The position numbers and the translations under genes were made by a program. 64,000 bases of DNA, taken from positions 62,001-126,000 of the forward strand of contig NZ_JANKHG010000018.1 in the NCBI RefSeq assembly GCF_024623725.1, given 5' to 3'. This DNA comes from Limnobacter parvus. Lineage in GTDB: Bacteria; Pseudomonadota; Gammaproteobacteria; Burkholderiales; Burkholderiaceae_B. This document shows positions 35,288-44,679 of the stretch, piece by piece (position 1 is the first letter of the stretch; the number at the start of each line of letters is the position of its first letter). A model generated the notes under the pieces. It was given only the letters and a program-made list of their open reading frames with translations. It searched no databases and was not told where the DNA came from.

Positions 35288-36162
35288 AACGCATCGTTTT
35301 ATTTTTAGCCACCAACATCGCCATCATGGTGGTACTGGGCATCACCGTGAATGTACTGGGTTTAAACCAGTTCATGGCCGGGGGCCAGCTGAACCTGACC
35401 ATGTTGCTGGCATTCAGTGCTGTGCTGGGCTTCGGTGGCTCGTTCATCAGCTTGTTGATCAGCAAGAAAGTGGCCAAATGGAGCACTGGCGCCCAGGTCA
35501 TTGAAACCCCGCGCAACCCGACCGAACAGTGGCTGGTCAGCACCGTTCAGCGCTTTGCACAGAAGGCCAACATTGCCATGCCCGAAGTGGCCATTTACGA
35601 AGGCGCCCCAAATGCGTTTGCCACGGGTCCCAGCAAGAACAACTCGCTGGTGGCAGTCAGCACCGGTCTGCTGCAAAGCATGAGCCGTGAAGAAGCCGAA
35701 GCTGTGCTGGCGCATGAAGTGGCACACGTGGCCAACGGCGACATGGTTACGCTGACCCTGATTCAAGGCGTGGTCAACACCTTCGTGTTTTTCCTGGCCC
35801 GCGTGGTGGGTTTTCTGGTCGACCAGTTTTTGCGCAAAGACGATTCCGAATCAAGCGGCCACGGCATGGGTTATTTCATCACGGTCATCGTGATGGAAAT
35901 TACCTTGGGTATTTTGGCGTCCATCATCGTGATGTACTTCTCGCGCCAGCGTGAATTCCGTGCCGACTCGGGTGCTGCATGGTTGATGGGAACCAAACAA
36001 CCCATGATCTCGGCCTTGAAGCGCTTGGGCGGCATGCAGGCTGGCGATTTACCATCGAACATGGCTGCATCGGGAATTTCTGGCAAAGGCGGCGTGATGG
36101 CCTTGTTCAGCAGCCACCCGCCGATTGAGCAACGCATTGAGGTTTTGGCACAGCAACAGTAA
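35284..36162 (+). CDS. htpX: Membrane zinc protease HtpX
   Basis: The 292-residue product has two N-terminal membrane segments, the zinc motif A-H-E-V-A-H (about residue 143), two more helices near 155-200, and the third ligand glutamate in [11 protein letters not shown]. HtpX is a heat-shock-induced inner-membrane protease that trims damaged membrane proteins. Translation is probably coupled to the HPF-like gene, a stress pairing. A strong terminator follows. Confidence 0.95.
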   Translation: MKRIVLFLATNIAIMVVLGITVNVLGLNQFMAGGQLNLTMLLAFSAVLGFGGSFISLLISKKVAKWSTGAQVIETPRNPTEQWLVSTVQRFAQKANIAMPEVAIYEGAPNAFATGPSKNNSLVAVSTGLLQSMSREEAEAVLAHEVAHVANGDMVTLTLIQGVVNTFVFFLARVVGFLVDQFLRKDDSESSGHGMGYFITVIVMEITLGILASIIVMYFSRQREFRADSGAAWLMGTKQPMISALKRLGGMQAGDLPSNMAASGISGKGGVMALFSSHPPIEQRIEVLAQQQ

Positions 36163-36181
36163 CCCTCAACGGCGTAGCCGG

Positions 36182-36207
36182 AAGCCCGCTGCAAAGCGGG
36201 CTTTTTT
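36182..36207 (+). terminator. Terminator after htpX
   Basis: Nine base pairs AAGCCCGCT / AGCGGGCTT (36182-36190 with 36195-36203) around GCAA are followed by TTTTATT. It lies 20 bases after the htpX stop and just before the end of the convergent NlpC/P60 gene. Confidence 0.9.
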
Positions 36208-36208
36208 A

Positions 36209-36712
36209 TTACATCACCCTGCGAATTTGCCAGAATGTTTTTTGCCAATACAAATCATCGAGCCTGCTGATGGTCACACCCACCTTGGTGGACGCATGCA
36301 GAAACTTGCCACCACCCAGGTAAAAGCCCACATGTCGCGTGCTATAGCCTGTTCGGAAAAACAAAAGGTCGCCCACTTTGGGCGAACTTCGATCTACCGC
36401 TTCACCCATATTCACTTGCTGGGCAGTGGTGCGTGGGGCATTGATTTGAAAATGGGACGCGAGTGTCTGCTGCACAAAACCGGAGCAATCAATACCTGAT
36501 TTGGAATTGCCACCCAGACGGTAGGGGGTGCCACGCCATTCGCGAAACTGGGCCAGCAGGGCTTGCTGAACCACACCTCGATCAGCGGCATCGCCCACAA
36601 ACACGGTGCCGTCCTCTAGCACCAGGGAATCGGTAGAACCGTCTTGCAAACTGGCACAGCCATGGAGTAGGAAAACAGAGCCACACAACAGGAAAGCTCG
36701 AATAACGTGCAT
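36209..36712 (-). CDS. NlpC/P60 family cell-wall hydrolase, lipoprotein
   Basis: The 167-residue product has a lipoprotein signal ending L-L-H-G-C-A and the NlpC/P60 catalytic residues: the cysteine in S-G-I-D-C-S-G-F-V-Q (about residue 76) and the histidine in S-T-R-H-V-G-F-Y-L-G-G (about 130), then H-A-S. Such enzymes cut peptide cross-links in peptidoglycan. I start at the ATG at 36712; an in-frame GTG at 36748 is less likely because the signal would be too long. It lies 13 bases downstream of a membrane protein gene. Confidence 0.9.
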   Translation of the reverse strand: MHVIRAFLLCGSVFLLHGCASLQDGSTDSLVLEDGTVFVGDAADRGVVQQALLAQFREWRGTPYRLGGNSKSGIDCSGFVQQTLASHFQINAPRTTAQQVNMGEAVDRSSPKVGDLLFFRTGYSTRHVGFYLGGGKFLHASTKVGVTISRLDDLYWQKTFWQIRRVM

Positions 36713-36725
36713 TGGCTTGAATGAT

Positions 36726-37076
36726 TTAGACAACAGCTTTGCGCTCACTGAAACGAAGCAATCCCTTCACGAAACGGTACAAGAGCCAAATACTGAGCGC
36801 AAAATACACCAGCATGCCGAAGCCAAAAGCGAACATAGTGACGATGGACACCACGAACCAAAAAGTGCCAATCCAGAATGTGGAAATCAGCCAGTCGTAG
36901 TGGCTGTAGTAAATGGTACCTGTAGATTCACCACGCTTCACATAGCAAATAATCAAGGCGATCAGAATGGGTATGAAGGCCGTGAATATACCCACAGCGC
37001 CAAGAATGTAGGCAATCAGAACGATGGTTCGGTTGGATTCTTCCTGGTCTGATATGGGGGTGAGTTGGTCGCTCAT
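36726..37076 (-). CDS. Small membrane protein (DUF4870-like)
   Basis: The 116-residue product has three hydrophobic segments (about residues 18-45, 68-88 and 89-107) and a charged loop with Y-Y-S-H-Y-D-W. It resembles the DUF4870 group of small integral membrane proteins. A GGAG site precedes the ATG at 37076. The function is unknown. It is followed by the NlpC/P60 gene. Confidence 0.75.
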   Translation of the reverse strand: MSDQLTPISDQEESNRTIVLIAYILGAVGIFTAFIPILIALIICYVKRGESTGTIYYSHYDWLISTFWIGTFWFVVSIVTMFAFGFGMLVYFALSIWLLYRFVKGLLRFSERKAVV

Positions 37077-37127
37077 GAGGCTCCACAATGTTGGGCAATG
37101 CCTCCATTATAGACGAGCAATCGCGCG

Positions 37128-37156
37128 TAAAAAAACCCCGGCCAACGGCCGAGGTT
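37128..37156 (-). terminator. Terminator after the GlcG/HbpS-like gene
   Basis: AACCCCGGCC (37134-37143) pairs with GGCCGAGGTT (37147-37156) with one mismatch, around a 3-base loop. On the minus strand it is followed by a T-rich tract. It ends the GlcG/HbpS-like gene transcript. Confidence 0.75.
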
Positions 37157-37180
37157 CTATCCACATATGCCGTACTGCTA

Positions 37181-37588
37181 TTACAGCTTCAACGCAGCAA
37201 TACCCGCACGCGCAATTTGTGCGTCTTGGTCTGATTTAACACCTGAGACACCCACCGCACCAATGCATTGGCCATCCACCATGATTGGCACGCCGCCTTC
37301 CAGCATGCCCTCAAGTTTGGGCACAGACAAAAACGATGTACGACCGCCGTTGATTACATCCTCAAGCATCTTGCTTTCACGACGCCCGAGTGCAGAACAG
37401 TTGGCTTTGGCTGGGGCAATGTAAGCACTCATGGTTGGCGAGGCATCCAGACGCAACAAGCCCAACAAGTGACCGCCATCGTCGGCCACAGCGATGGTGA
37501 CGCCCCAGTTGTTTTTATCCGCTTCAGCACGGGCGGCTGCCAGAATGGCTTGAACGTCGTCGGCGGACAACACGGCTTTGGTTTTCAT
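37181..37588 (-). CDS. GlcG/HbpS-like heme-binding family protein
   Basis: The 135-residue protein matches the DUF336 family: A-D-D-V-Q-A-I-L-A-A-A near the start, V-A-V-A-D-D-G-G-H-L-L, an M-E/L-G-G-V-P-I segment, and G-A-V-G-V-S-G towards the end. Family members include GlcG of the glycolate operon and HbpS, which binds heme or iron. No glycolate gene is nearby, so the role is open. A terminator follows. Confidence 0.85.
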   Translation of the reverse strand: MKTKAVLSADDVQAILAAARAEADKNNWGVTIAVADDGGHLLGLLRLDASPTMSAYIAPAKANCSALGRRESKMLEDVINGGRTSFLSVPKLEGMLEGGVPIMVDGQCIGAVGVSGVKSDQDAQIARAGIAALKL

Positions 37589-37682
37589 GAATTCACTCCG
37601 GTTTGGATTAAAAATGTCAACACGGAGTATGCGCGAGACTCCCTGCCATGGCTACACAGGAAGTCCCTAATTCAAACAAAGA

Positions 37683-40600
37683 TCACAGATTGCAGTTCAG
37701 GTCATCCTCGGCTGAATCACAGGAAGCTGGCTTGCTTGCACCGCCTTCACCTTCGGTGGCTGGGCGACCTGGACCCACTTCTACCACCACGCCATTGATC
37801 ACCTTGCCGGCCACATTTTCTGTGCGCACCACCGAACGGGTTTGTTCCTGCCGGGCCAGCACCACTGCACCTTGCGCCGTGGTCAAAGCCGCATTTTCCT
37901 GGGGCGACAGCAGCAAAGTACCGTTGTAAACCACGGGAATCCGGTCAAGGCTTCGTGCGCCGTCATAAAAGAATGCTTGTGTTCCAGGTCGCTGTGGCCC
38001 AGCCAAATACACCACCTGCCCTGGCAGCAGATTGCTTCCCTCAAATGGCAACACAGTCAGGAAACCACCCAAACCGGCGCGCGATGCATCACCCAGTTCA
38101 ACGCGAATTGCACCATCCCCAACAGATTGCCCGGAATTGGCAGATTCACCAAAAGGGGCCGCCCCGCTCTGAGTGCCTGCTGAGTTGCTCAAGGGAATTG
38201 ACAAGGTCAAAGCCGGGAACGAACGGGAAGTTCCAACAGCAATGTCGTTGTAAGGCATGCGTGCATGAATGACCGCATTGGAACCCTGGGTCGAAAGACC
38301 CCTTGATCGAATGGCCACCAAATCGGCTTCGATTCCGTTTTCGCTGGCCCGCAAACGAACGTCGTTGTTGACTGCAATAAGGCTGGCGCCGCGGTTCGGA
38401 CTGTACACAAATGCCTGCCCAAAATCTGGACCCGACAAAGCGGAAAAACGACCATTGATCTGGTTCACCCGGGTCAGGTTAATAGACCCATGTCGGGTGG
38501 AATTGAACACGGTGGTTGCACTTGCTGCAGTCGAAATTTGCCCAGCCTGTTGATCAATTACCGCGCTGGCCACGTCAAGACGCCCGAAGCCGGAAATTGG
38601 ATTCACCGCCTCTTTGTTCGAAAACACATCCAGCGATGGTGGCAGCATCAATGCAAGTTCTGCCGACGACAAGGGGCGAGGAATTCCGCGGGCAGTAAAA
38701 GCCAGCGTTCCACCTGTTTGCTCAATATTGCCCAACAACAGCAAGCGCCCATCGGCTGTAATTTCTCCACCACGGCTTATTAAACTCAACAAACGCAAGT
38801 CACCATTCGTTGCGAAGCTTGTTTGCTCCGCATTGGCGCTTACATCGCCATTGAACTGGTTGTTCGGGTTTTGCAAATCGATTGCACCACCCAAGGCTGC
38901 CAGCTGCGTGTTGCCTTGCACTTCAATTGCGCTTGCGCCAGCGGCTTGTAAAATCTGATTGGCATTCACTGCCAAGTCACCGCCAAATTGAGACTGCGCC
39001 AAGGTGATTTGCCCACCCTGCAAATTGGTGTTGCCGGCAATATTCAGCGCCAAAGCGCCGGTGGAAGAACCAGTGTCGGCGGTTAAATCGCCCGCTGTGT
39101 GGAGTTCGATCAGTTGATGTGAATCAAGCTCGGTTGTGCCATTAAAGCGATTGGCGGAATTGTTCAAAACAATGCGATCGGCGGACAACTGTGAACCGTT
39201 CAGGGTAATTGAATTGGTCTGGGTTAAAACACCGCTCAAATCGATGTTGGTAAGACCACCCACTGTGCTGCGACCCAAGGTCAAATTGTTGGCCTGCACA
39301 GTCAAACTGCCTTGAACTTCGGCGGCCAGCGCCAAGTTTTCACCCTGAATGGTCAGTGAGTTTCTGTCACGAATTTGTACCGAAGGGTTCGATGCGCTTC
39401 TGGCTTGAACCACGACAGTATTCACAAAATCATTGTCTGAATTGTTGAACTCAACCTTGTTGGCTGAAAGCGTGGTTTGCCCCTGTACCAACAAGGCGGC
39501 ACCTTGTTTCACCTCGTCTGCGGCCACCCTTAATTGCTGAATTGGACCAAGTTCATTCAACATGACTTCTTCCGCAGTGAAGTCGACGTTACCAAGACTG
39601 GAGCCCGCCACGGTTAAATCACCTTGGCTGACCAAAGCCGCCTGCGTGGCACCTTCAAGTCGAACGATGCCGTTGAACTGGTTTTCAGCGTTGGTCAAAC
39701 TAACATTGTTGGCCTGAAGCAATAGAGTAGAGTCGGTGCGCAATGCATTGGTTTGACCAATTGATTCGGCAATCAGCGTTGTTGAGCCATTCACTCGGCC
39801 TGCTACACCCAGGGTGTTTACATCTTGAAGTGCAACGCTGCCCGCATTGTTCAACACCACATCGCCTTTGAAATCATTGCGTTGCTGGCCCAGCAACACA
39901 TTGCTGGCACCCAGCGTGGTTGTTCCTTCTACAGTTAAGGCACCTTGTTGGTTGATGGTGCCGCCATTCAATGTCAAATTGCCAGCAGCTGTGAAATTCT
40001 GCAAGTTCACTTGCCCGGCATTCAAAGTAATGTCTTGAGAGTTCAGTGAGGCCAAAGTCAAATTGTTTGTTGCATCAGCATTCACTGTGGCTGCAGCGCC
40101 GTTAATCACCAGGTTGTTCGATGAACGAATATTCGCGGCACCTGTTAGGTCCACATTCACAGCACCCGCAAAAATATTGTTCACGGAAGTGTTCAGCTGA
40201 ACCTCACCGCCCTTTAAATTGGTCGGGCCGTTCGCGATCAAAGCCCCTTCCTGTCGAATTACATCGGCGGTCAGGTTGGCTGTGCCCTGGGTTGTCAAGC
40301 CATCCACAATCAAGGTTTGCGCTCGCAGATTGGTCGCATTGCTGCTGCCCGCCACTTGCAAACTGTTGGCATCCAGCACGTTGGCCTGTACGCCTGAGTC
40401 CAATATTACCCGGCCGACAAAATCGTTTTCAAAACTGGCCAGGTCAATCTGGATTGCGTTCAAAGTGGCCTCATCATTGACCACCACGCGTGCATTTTGC
40501 ACAATGCGATCTGCATTCACAACAAGATTACCTGCGGTTAATTCACCCGCGGTCCGATCGCCCAAAGTTGTGGTGCCAGCAGCTGTGGTCACTCTCAATG

Positions 40601-42851
40601 TATCCGAACTGCCATGTACCTCAATGCTGTTTCTATCGAACAGCTCAACATCACCTGCACTGCGCAGTTCAACTGCACTTGTGAAATCATTGCCTGAATT
40701 GGTCAAGACCACTGATGCTGTATTGTTAATACTGGTTGAACCAACCACAGTCAACGCAGCGTCTTGAGTAATGCTGGAAGCCTCCAGAGCCAAATTACCG
40801 CCTACATTTAAAGCCTGCTCAAATTCAATTGACCCGGCATTCAAGGTCACACCGCCTGCATTTCCCCCAACACTTAAATTGTTGGCATCACTCAGCGTGG
40901 CTTGCTCACTGACCTGCAGGGCCACCTGCCCACCAAAATTATTATTCACGTTGCTCAGTTCAACATTGCCTGCAGTCAAGCGGGTTGTACCGGACACATT
41001 CACTGCGCCACCGAAGGTGTTTGTGTCTGCGTTGCGCACGGTGTTTGCGTTCACCGTCAGTTCTTGTGCACGCAAGTTGCCCAGCGTAACGACACCGGTC
41101 CCGGCTTCAAGTCCATTTGCTGTGATGTTCACAGAGCCAGTCTGCCCGCCCACACGCACATTGTTCCGGTCGGTCAAATTCACGGTTGCGCTGCTGGAAC
41201 CAGACAGCGTTACATCGCCCACAAAGTCATTCGACAAGGAAAGATTCACTGCGCCGGTGTTTTCAATTCGTGTGCTGCCCTGAACAACAAGGTCTGTTGT
41301 CTGGCCAATGGTGTTGGCCTTCAGGCTTAGGTTTCCTTCAGCGGCGAGGTTGCTCAGCACCAAGTGTTGTGCTTCCAGCGAGACATTGTTCACGCTGCCA
41401 GCCACTTCAAGTCGACCTGCTCCACGCAGGGTGGTCTGCTCGGTCACATTCAAATTTACTGGCTCGGCGAAGCTGTTGCCCGCGTTGTCCAAATCGACGT
41501 TCACTGCTTTCAAAGTTGCGGCACCAGCCACAGTCAGCGTGCTATTTTCAACTTGACCCACACTGCCAAGCGCAGTGACGGCTAGATCGTCGGCTGTTGT
41601 CAAATTACCAAGCATCACATTGCTGGCATTTAACGTTGCACTGCCAGCTGTACCTTGAACAGCCAAATCGGCATTGCTGCCAAGCGTGGCTTGTTCTGCA
41701 ACATTCAATATGACCGGGCCTTCAAAGCTGTTGCCGGCATTGCCCAAAGCAACACTGCGTGCCGTCAAACTGGTGGTATTCGCCACTGCAATTCTTGTGT
41801 CTGCATTCTGGTTTATGCTGTCGGCCCTCATGACCAAGCGATTGGCGGTCAAATCACCCAAGGTAAGCGAATTTTCCGCATTGACAGTCAACGTACCGAC
41901 TGCGTTAAAATCGCCCAGTGCGACACTGTCTGTTGCATTCAATGTTGCATTGTCGACGTTGACCTCAGCCGTTTGAGTAATGTTGCCAGCAGTCACTTCC
42001 AGCGTCCCATTGCCATTGCCGGAATTGATGGCGCCACTCAAGCGAACCGTGTTTCCGTCAATGGTTATTCGCGCAGCCTGATTCACACCTGCAAGATTGA
42101 TAACGCTCGATGATGAATCAGAAGTAGGCCTGGCCAACAAAACCACCCGACCACCTTCAGCCATGACAGTACCCAATTGGCTTATTAATGCGTTTTCATA
42201 ACCAGCCTGCACTTCAAAGGCCAAATTGTCGCCCGATGTGTCTACGGTGACTTCGCTTGCAGCTATGAGTTGCACAGCGCCGTTTACGCCACTTGTCATT
42301 AAAGTACCGTTGTTTGTAATCGAGGGCGCAATCAACACAATGTCATTGGCTGTAATGCTCCCCTCGTTGAGAATGGAAGCCGCATCTAATCTTAGCTCCA
42401 GCTCGACATCGGAATTGTTGCCCTGAGCACCGGGTTGCAAGCTCAATGTGGAGGCCACCAAACCACCCACGCTGACCTGCGAATTCGCACCAAACACAAT
42501 GCCATTTGGGTTGATCAAAAAGACGCGGCCATTGGCTTGCAAGGTGCCAAAAATATTGGAAATGTCTTCGCCGGTTACACGGTTCAAAATAACTGAAGTT
42601 GCATTGTCCTGAATAAAGCGAACTGTCTCGTTTTGATCTATCGAGAACTCGCTCCAGTTGGCCACCGCGCGGCTTCCAGTTTGGGTCACTACCGTAGTGG
42701 TCGCATCCGGGGTTGTGACCACAACGTTTCCACCCTGTGAGCTTTGAAATACAGGCGCAGATTGAACGCCTGCGGCATAAATGATCAAGAAGGAAGCGGC
42801 CAGTGGCTTTAAAGGGAACGAACGAGTAGAAGTGCAAATGGCGGTGTTCAT
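37683..42851 (-). CDS. Two-partner secretion exoprotein (TpsA, filamentous haemagglutinin-like)
   Basis: The 1722-residue product has a signal peptide (residues 1 to about 33) and then the TPS secretion domain, with W-S-E-F-S-I, V-I-L-N-R-V-T-G, and I-N-P-N-G-I-V-F-G. The body is a beta-helix-like array of about twelve degenerate repeats. The C-terminal 300 residues are different and end A-S-C-D-S-A-E-D-D-L-N-C-N-L. Cys1711 and Cys1720 are the only cysteines in the mature protein, much as in the HMW1 adhesin, where a C-terminal disulfide loop keeps the protein on the cell. No VENN motif or toxin end is seen. It probably acts as an adhesin. The ATG at 42851 lies 13 bases after the TpsB stop. 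Confidence 0.9.
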   Translation of the reverse strand: MNTAICTSTRSFPLKPLAASFLIIYAAGVQSAPVFQSSQGGNVVVTTPDATTTVVTQTGSRAVANWSEFSIDQNETVRFIQDNATSVILNRVTGEDISNIFGTLQANGRVFLINPNGIVFGANSQVSVGGLVASTLSLQPGAQGNNSDVELELRLDAASILNEGSITANDIVLIAPSITNNGTLMTSGVNGAVQLIAASEVTVDTSGDNLAFEVQAGYENALISQLGTVMAEGGRVVLLARPTSDSSSSVINLAGVNQAARITIDGNTVRLSGAINSGNGNGTLEVTAGNITQTAEVNVDNATLNATDSVALGDFNAVGTLTVNAENSLTLGDLTANRLVMRADSINQNADTRIAVANTTSLTARSVALGNAGNSFEGPVILNVAEQATLGSNADLAVQGTAGSATLNASNVMLGNLTTADDLAVTALGSVGQVENSTLTVAGAATLKAVNVDLDNAGNSFAEPVNLNVTEQTTLRGAGRLEVAGSVNNVSLEAQHLVLSNLAAEGNLSLKANTIGQTTDLVVQGSTRIENTGAVNLSLSNDFVGDVTLSGSSSATVNLTDRNNVRVGGQTGSVNITANGLEAGTGVVTLGNLRAQELTVNANTVRNADTNTFGGAVNVSGTTRLTAGNVELSNVNNNFGGQVALQVSEQATLSDANNLSVGGNAGGVTLNAGSIEFEQALNVGGNLALEASSITQDAALTVVGSTSINNTASVVLTNSGNDFTSAVELRSAGDVELFDRNSIEVHGSSDTLRVTTAAGTTTLGDRTAGELTAGNLVVNADRIVQNARVVVNDEATLNAIQIDLASFENDFVGRVILDSGVQANVLDANSLQVAGSSNATNLRAQTLIVDGLTTQGTANLTADVIRQEGALIANGPTNLKGGEVQLNTSVNNIFAGAVNVDLTGAANIRSSNNLVINGAAATVNADATNNLTLASLNSQDITLNAGQVNLQNFTAAGNLTLNGGTINQQGALTVEGTTTLGASNVLLGQQRNDFKGDVVLNNAGSVALQDVNTLGVAGRVNGSTTLIAESIGQTNALRTDSTLLLQANNVSLTNAENQFNGIVRLEGATQAALVSQGDLTVAGSSLGNVDFTAEEVMLNELGPIQQLRVAADEVKQGAALLVQGQTTLSANKVEFNNSDNDFVNTVVVQARSASNPSVQIRDRNSLTIQGENLALAAEVQGSLTVQANNLTLGRSTVGGLTNIDLSGVLTQTNSITLNGSQLSADRIVLNNSANRFNGTTELDSHQLIELHTAGDLTADTGSSTGALALNIAGNTNLQGGQITLAQSQFGGDLAVNANQILQAAGASAIEVQGNTQLAALGGAIDLQNPNNQFNGDVSANAEQTSFATNGDLRLLSLISRGGEITADGRLLLLGNIEQTGGTLAFTARGIPRPLSSAELALMLPPSLDVFSNKEAVNPISGFGRLDVASAVIDQQAGQISTAASATTVFNSTRHGSINLTRVNQINGRFSALSGPDFGQAFVYSPNRGASLIAVNNDVRLRASENGIEADLVAIRSRGLSTQGSNAVIHARMPYNDIAVGTSRSFPALTLSIPLSNSAGTQSGAAPFGESANSGQSVGDGAIRVELGDASRAGLGGFLTVLPFEGSNLLPGQVVYLAGPQRPGTQAFFYDGARSLDRIPVVYNGTLLLSPQENAALTTAQGAVVLARQEQTRSVVRTENVAGKVINGVVVEVGPGRPATEGEGGASKPASCDSAEDDLNCNL
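38840..41740 (-). repeat. Degenerate tandem repeats within tpsA
   Basis: Twelve copies of an N-x-F-x-G-x-V-x-L-like core are spaced roughly 65-100 residues apart (examples: N-S-F-E-G-P-V, N-D-F-V-G-D-V, N-N-F-G-G-Q-V, N-Q-F-N-G-I-V). Each is flanked by A-x-x-V-x-L-x-N and a following L-x-V-x-G segment. They are too diverged to show as DNA repeats. They mark successive coils of a beta-helix. Confidence 0.75.
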
Positions 42852-42864
42852 GGTGCGTACCCTG

Positions 42865-44583
42865 TTAGAAATAGTAAACATACGAAGCGAAAATTCTGGG
42901 GCTTTGTGGCTTGGGGTCGGAACGGCGTACACCGGCCAATTCCCAGGCCAGACTCAAGTTGAAAGTGAATACGTTTTGCCGGTCCCAGGCCAGGCCAAGT
43001 CCGTAGCCAGCAAGGTCGGCGTGGTTGTTAAAGCCATTGCCCTGCCCGCTCGCGTTGTGCCTTAGCTGCGCCCGGCCCTGGTCATAAAACAGGTTGAAAG
43101 ACAATTCGCGTGCGTAGCTGCCAAGCCAGCTCGCAGTGGGAAGGTAACGGGCTTCAACGGTGAACAAATCACAACTGTCACCCGGGGTTTCGCCTTGGGC
43201 AAAAGCGCGCACTGCTGTTGCACCGCCCAGCGAGCATTGCTCGCTGCTGTCCAGGTTGTCCAATGCTTGTTGTCCGCGCAGGTAAGTCCACAACATCCAC
43301 TTACCCGACACCAGCGTTTGAAGTCGACCCAAGGAATAATTCACACGCATGGCGTTCAAACTATCGTCGAGGCCAAACGGCACGCCGCCTGGATAATTCA
43401 CTTCACTTTCCTCAACAGTGAAATTGAAGAAATTCAAACCACCCCCAATCAAACCATCGCGGGAATCACCGCTTAAAGCAAGTCTCACAGATTCAATGTC
43501 TTTCACCGTTTCAAGACCAGTCAGGGTTTGGCGATCAGTAAATTCTTTTTTGTCGAAACCTGCTAAAGCAAACAGGTTCAAGTTACGAGAACGAATGAGT
43601 GGATAAAGTGCAAATACACCCACTGATTCCGCATTGCCGTTTAAGCCCAAAGGGAAATCATTTTCGTTCAAGGTGTAGTTCACTGTGGACACATTCGCAC
43701 CCAGTTTCAAACCACTGGAGCCCACGGGCAAGGTGTAGCCCAGCAGTGTAAAATCAAGTCCACCAGTATCCGACTGCAGATGGCTAATCGACAGGGAATC
43801 CCCCAAACCAAACGGGCTTTCCCAAGACACGGTGGCAATACCTCGGTAAGTTCCTGCATAGCGCGACCCGTTGGCATCAACGCTCAGACTGCCTGTGAAG
43901 GGCTTGTCATTCATGGGTGTGGCGACCAAAATAGCCTTGCCCGCCTGCGTTCCGGGCTTGATTGCAAACGACATGCGAATACCGCGCAGGTCATTCAGTA
44001 AAAACACGACCCGCTCAACGTCGTCGACGCGAATAACATCGCCGGGCCTCAAGCGATCCAGGTGTGCCTGAACAATTTCTTTGCTGACACGCAATTCATC
44101 CGCTGGCCACACCACCTCAACGCCCTCCAGCACGCCAGGCAAAACGGCAATGGTGACCACACCGTTTTTGATGTCTTGCGCGGGCAGGTAGGCGTAGGCC
44201 AAATACAGTCCCATTTCACTTTGAAGGTAGGCAGTCACAACTTGTGCTGCGCTGCTTAGGTCTTCGAAAGTTCGCCCTGCACCCACATACACCAACAAAC
44301 GCTTCTGAATCTCAGCCTGATCGCGTTTGTCCACACCCTCAATGGTTGAAAAACCGTCAAGCTGATACGCCGTTACGTCAATCGACAAATCGTTCATAGG
44401 CTTGCCCAATTCTGGCGCGGCCTTCTGATCAGCTTTGTTGTCAATCATTGGTGTCGATTCAATATCCTGTGCCGGTGGCGCAGATTCAGAATTCAGAAAC
44501 GGCGCCGGAGTAGACACTTGCGCAACAGCAGGCAAGGCAAAGGTGGCCAGCAACAATGCGCTGACGAATTGGATGGAATGCAT
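42865..44583 (-). CDS. TpsB outer-membrane transporter (FhaC/ShlB family)
   Basis: The 572-residue product has a signal peptide ending L-P-A-V-A-Q, a proline-rich linker, a POTRA-type region with the family's Y-L-P-A-Q-D and G-V-V-T-I-A-V-L-P-G segments (residues about 70-150), and a C-terminal beta-barrel that ends in aromatic residues (Y-V-Y-Y-F). It exports the TpsA protein encoded next. Upstream are only about 96 bases to the phosphatase gene, which hold its promoter. Confidence 0.92.
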   Translation of the reverse strand: MHSIQFVSALLLATFALPAVAQVSTPAPFLNSESAPPAQDIESTPMIDNKADQKAAPELGKPMNDLSIDVTAYQLDGFSTIEGVDKRDQAEIQKRLLVYVGAGRTFEDLSSAAQVVTAYLQSEMGLYLAYAYLPAQDIKNGVVTIAVLPGVLEGVEVVWPADELRVSKEIVQAHLDRLRPGDVIRVDDVERVVFLLNDLRGIRMSFAIKPGTQAGKAILVATPMNDKPFTGSLSVDANGSRYAGTYRGIATVSWESPFGLGDSLSISHLQSDTGGLDFTLLGYTLPVGSSGLKLGANVSTVNYTLNENDFPLGLNGNAESVGVFALYPLIRSRNLNLFALAGFDKKEFTDRQTLTGLETVKDIESVRLALSGDSRDGLIGGGLNFFNFTVEESEVNYPGGVPFGLDDSLNAMRVNYSLGRLQTLVSGKWMLWTYLRGQQALDNLDSSEQCSLGGATAVRAFAQGETPGDSCDLFTVEARYLPTASWLGSYARELSFNLFYDQGRAQLRHNASGQGNGFNNHADLAGYGLGLAWDRQNVFTFNLSLAWELAGVRRSDPKPQSPRIFASYVYYF

Positions 44584-44679
44584 GAGTTTTTGATACTGAA
44601 AGTAAAGGCGAACGGGATTGAAGCATTAAAAATCAAAACGTAAAAATTGCGTCGTTGGATTGGCGTCATCGGTTTGGTA

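Noticed and set aside
37683-38600. Contact-dependent inhibition toxin at the TpsA C-terminus
   Set aside because: No VENN or similar boundary motif, no variable toxin-like domain and no immunity gene follow; the end is short and carries the cysteine pair instead.
38269-42426. Many antisense frames of 60-180 codons opposite tpsA
   Set aside because: They follow from the repeat composition of tpsA and show no start signals or domains.
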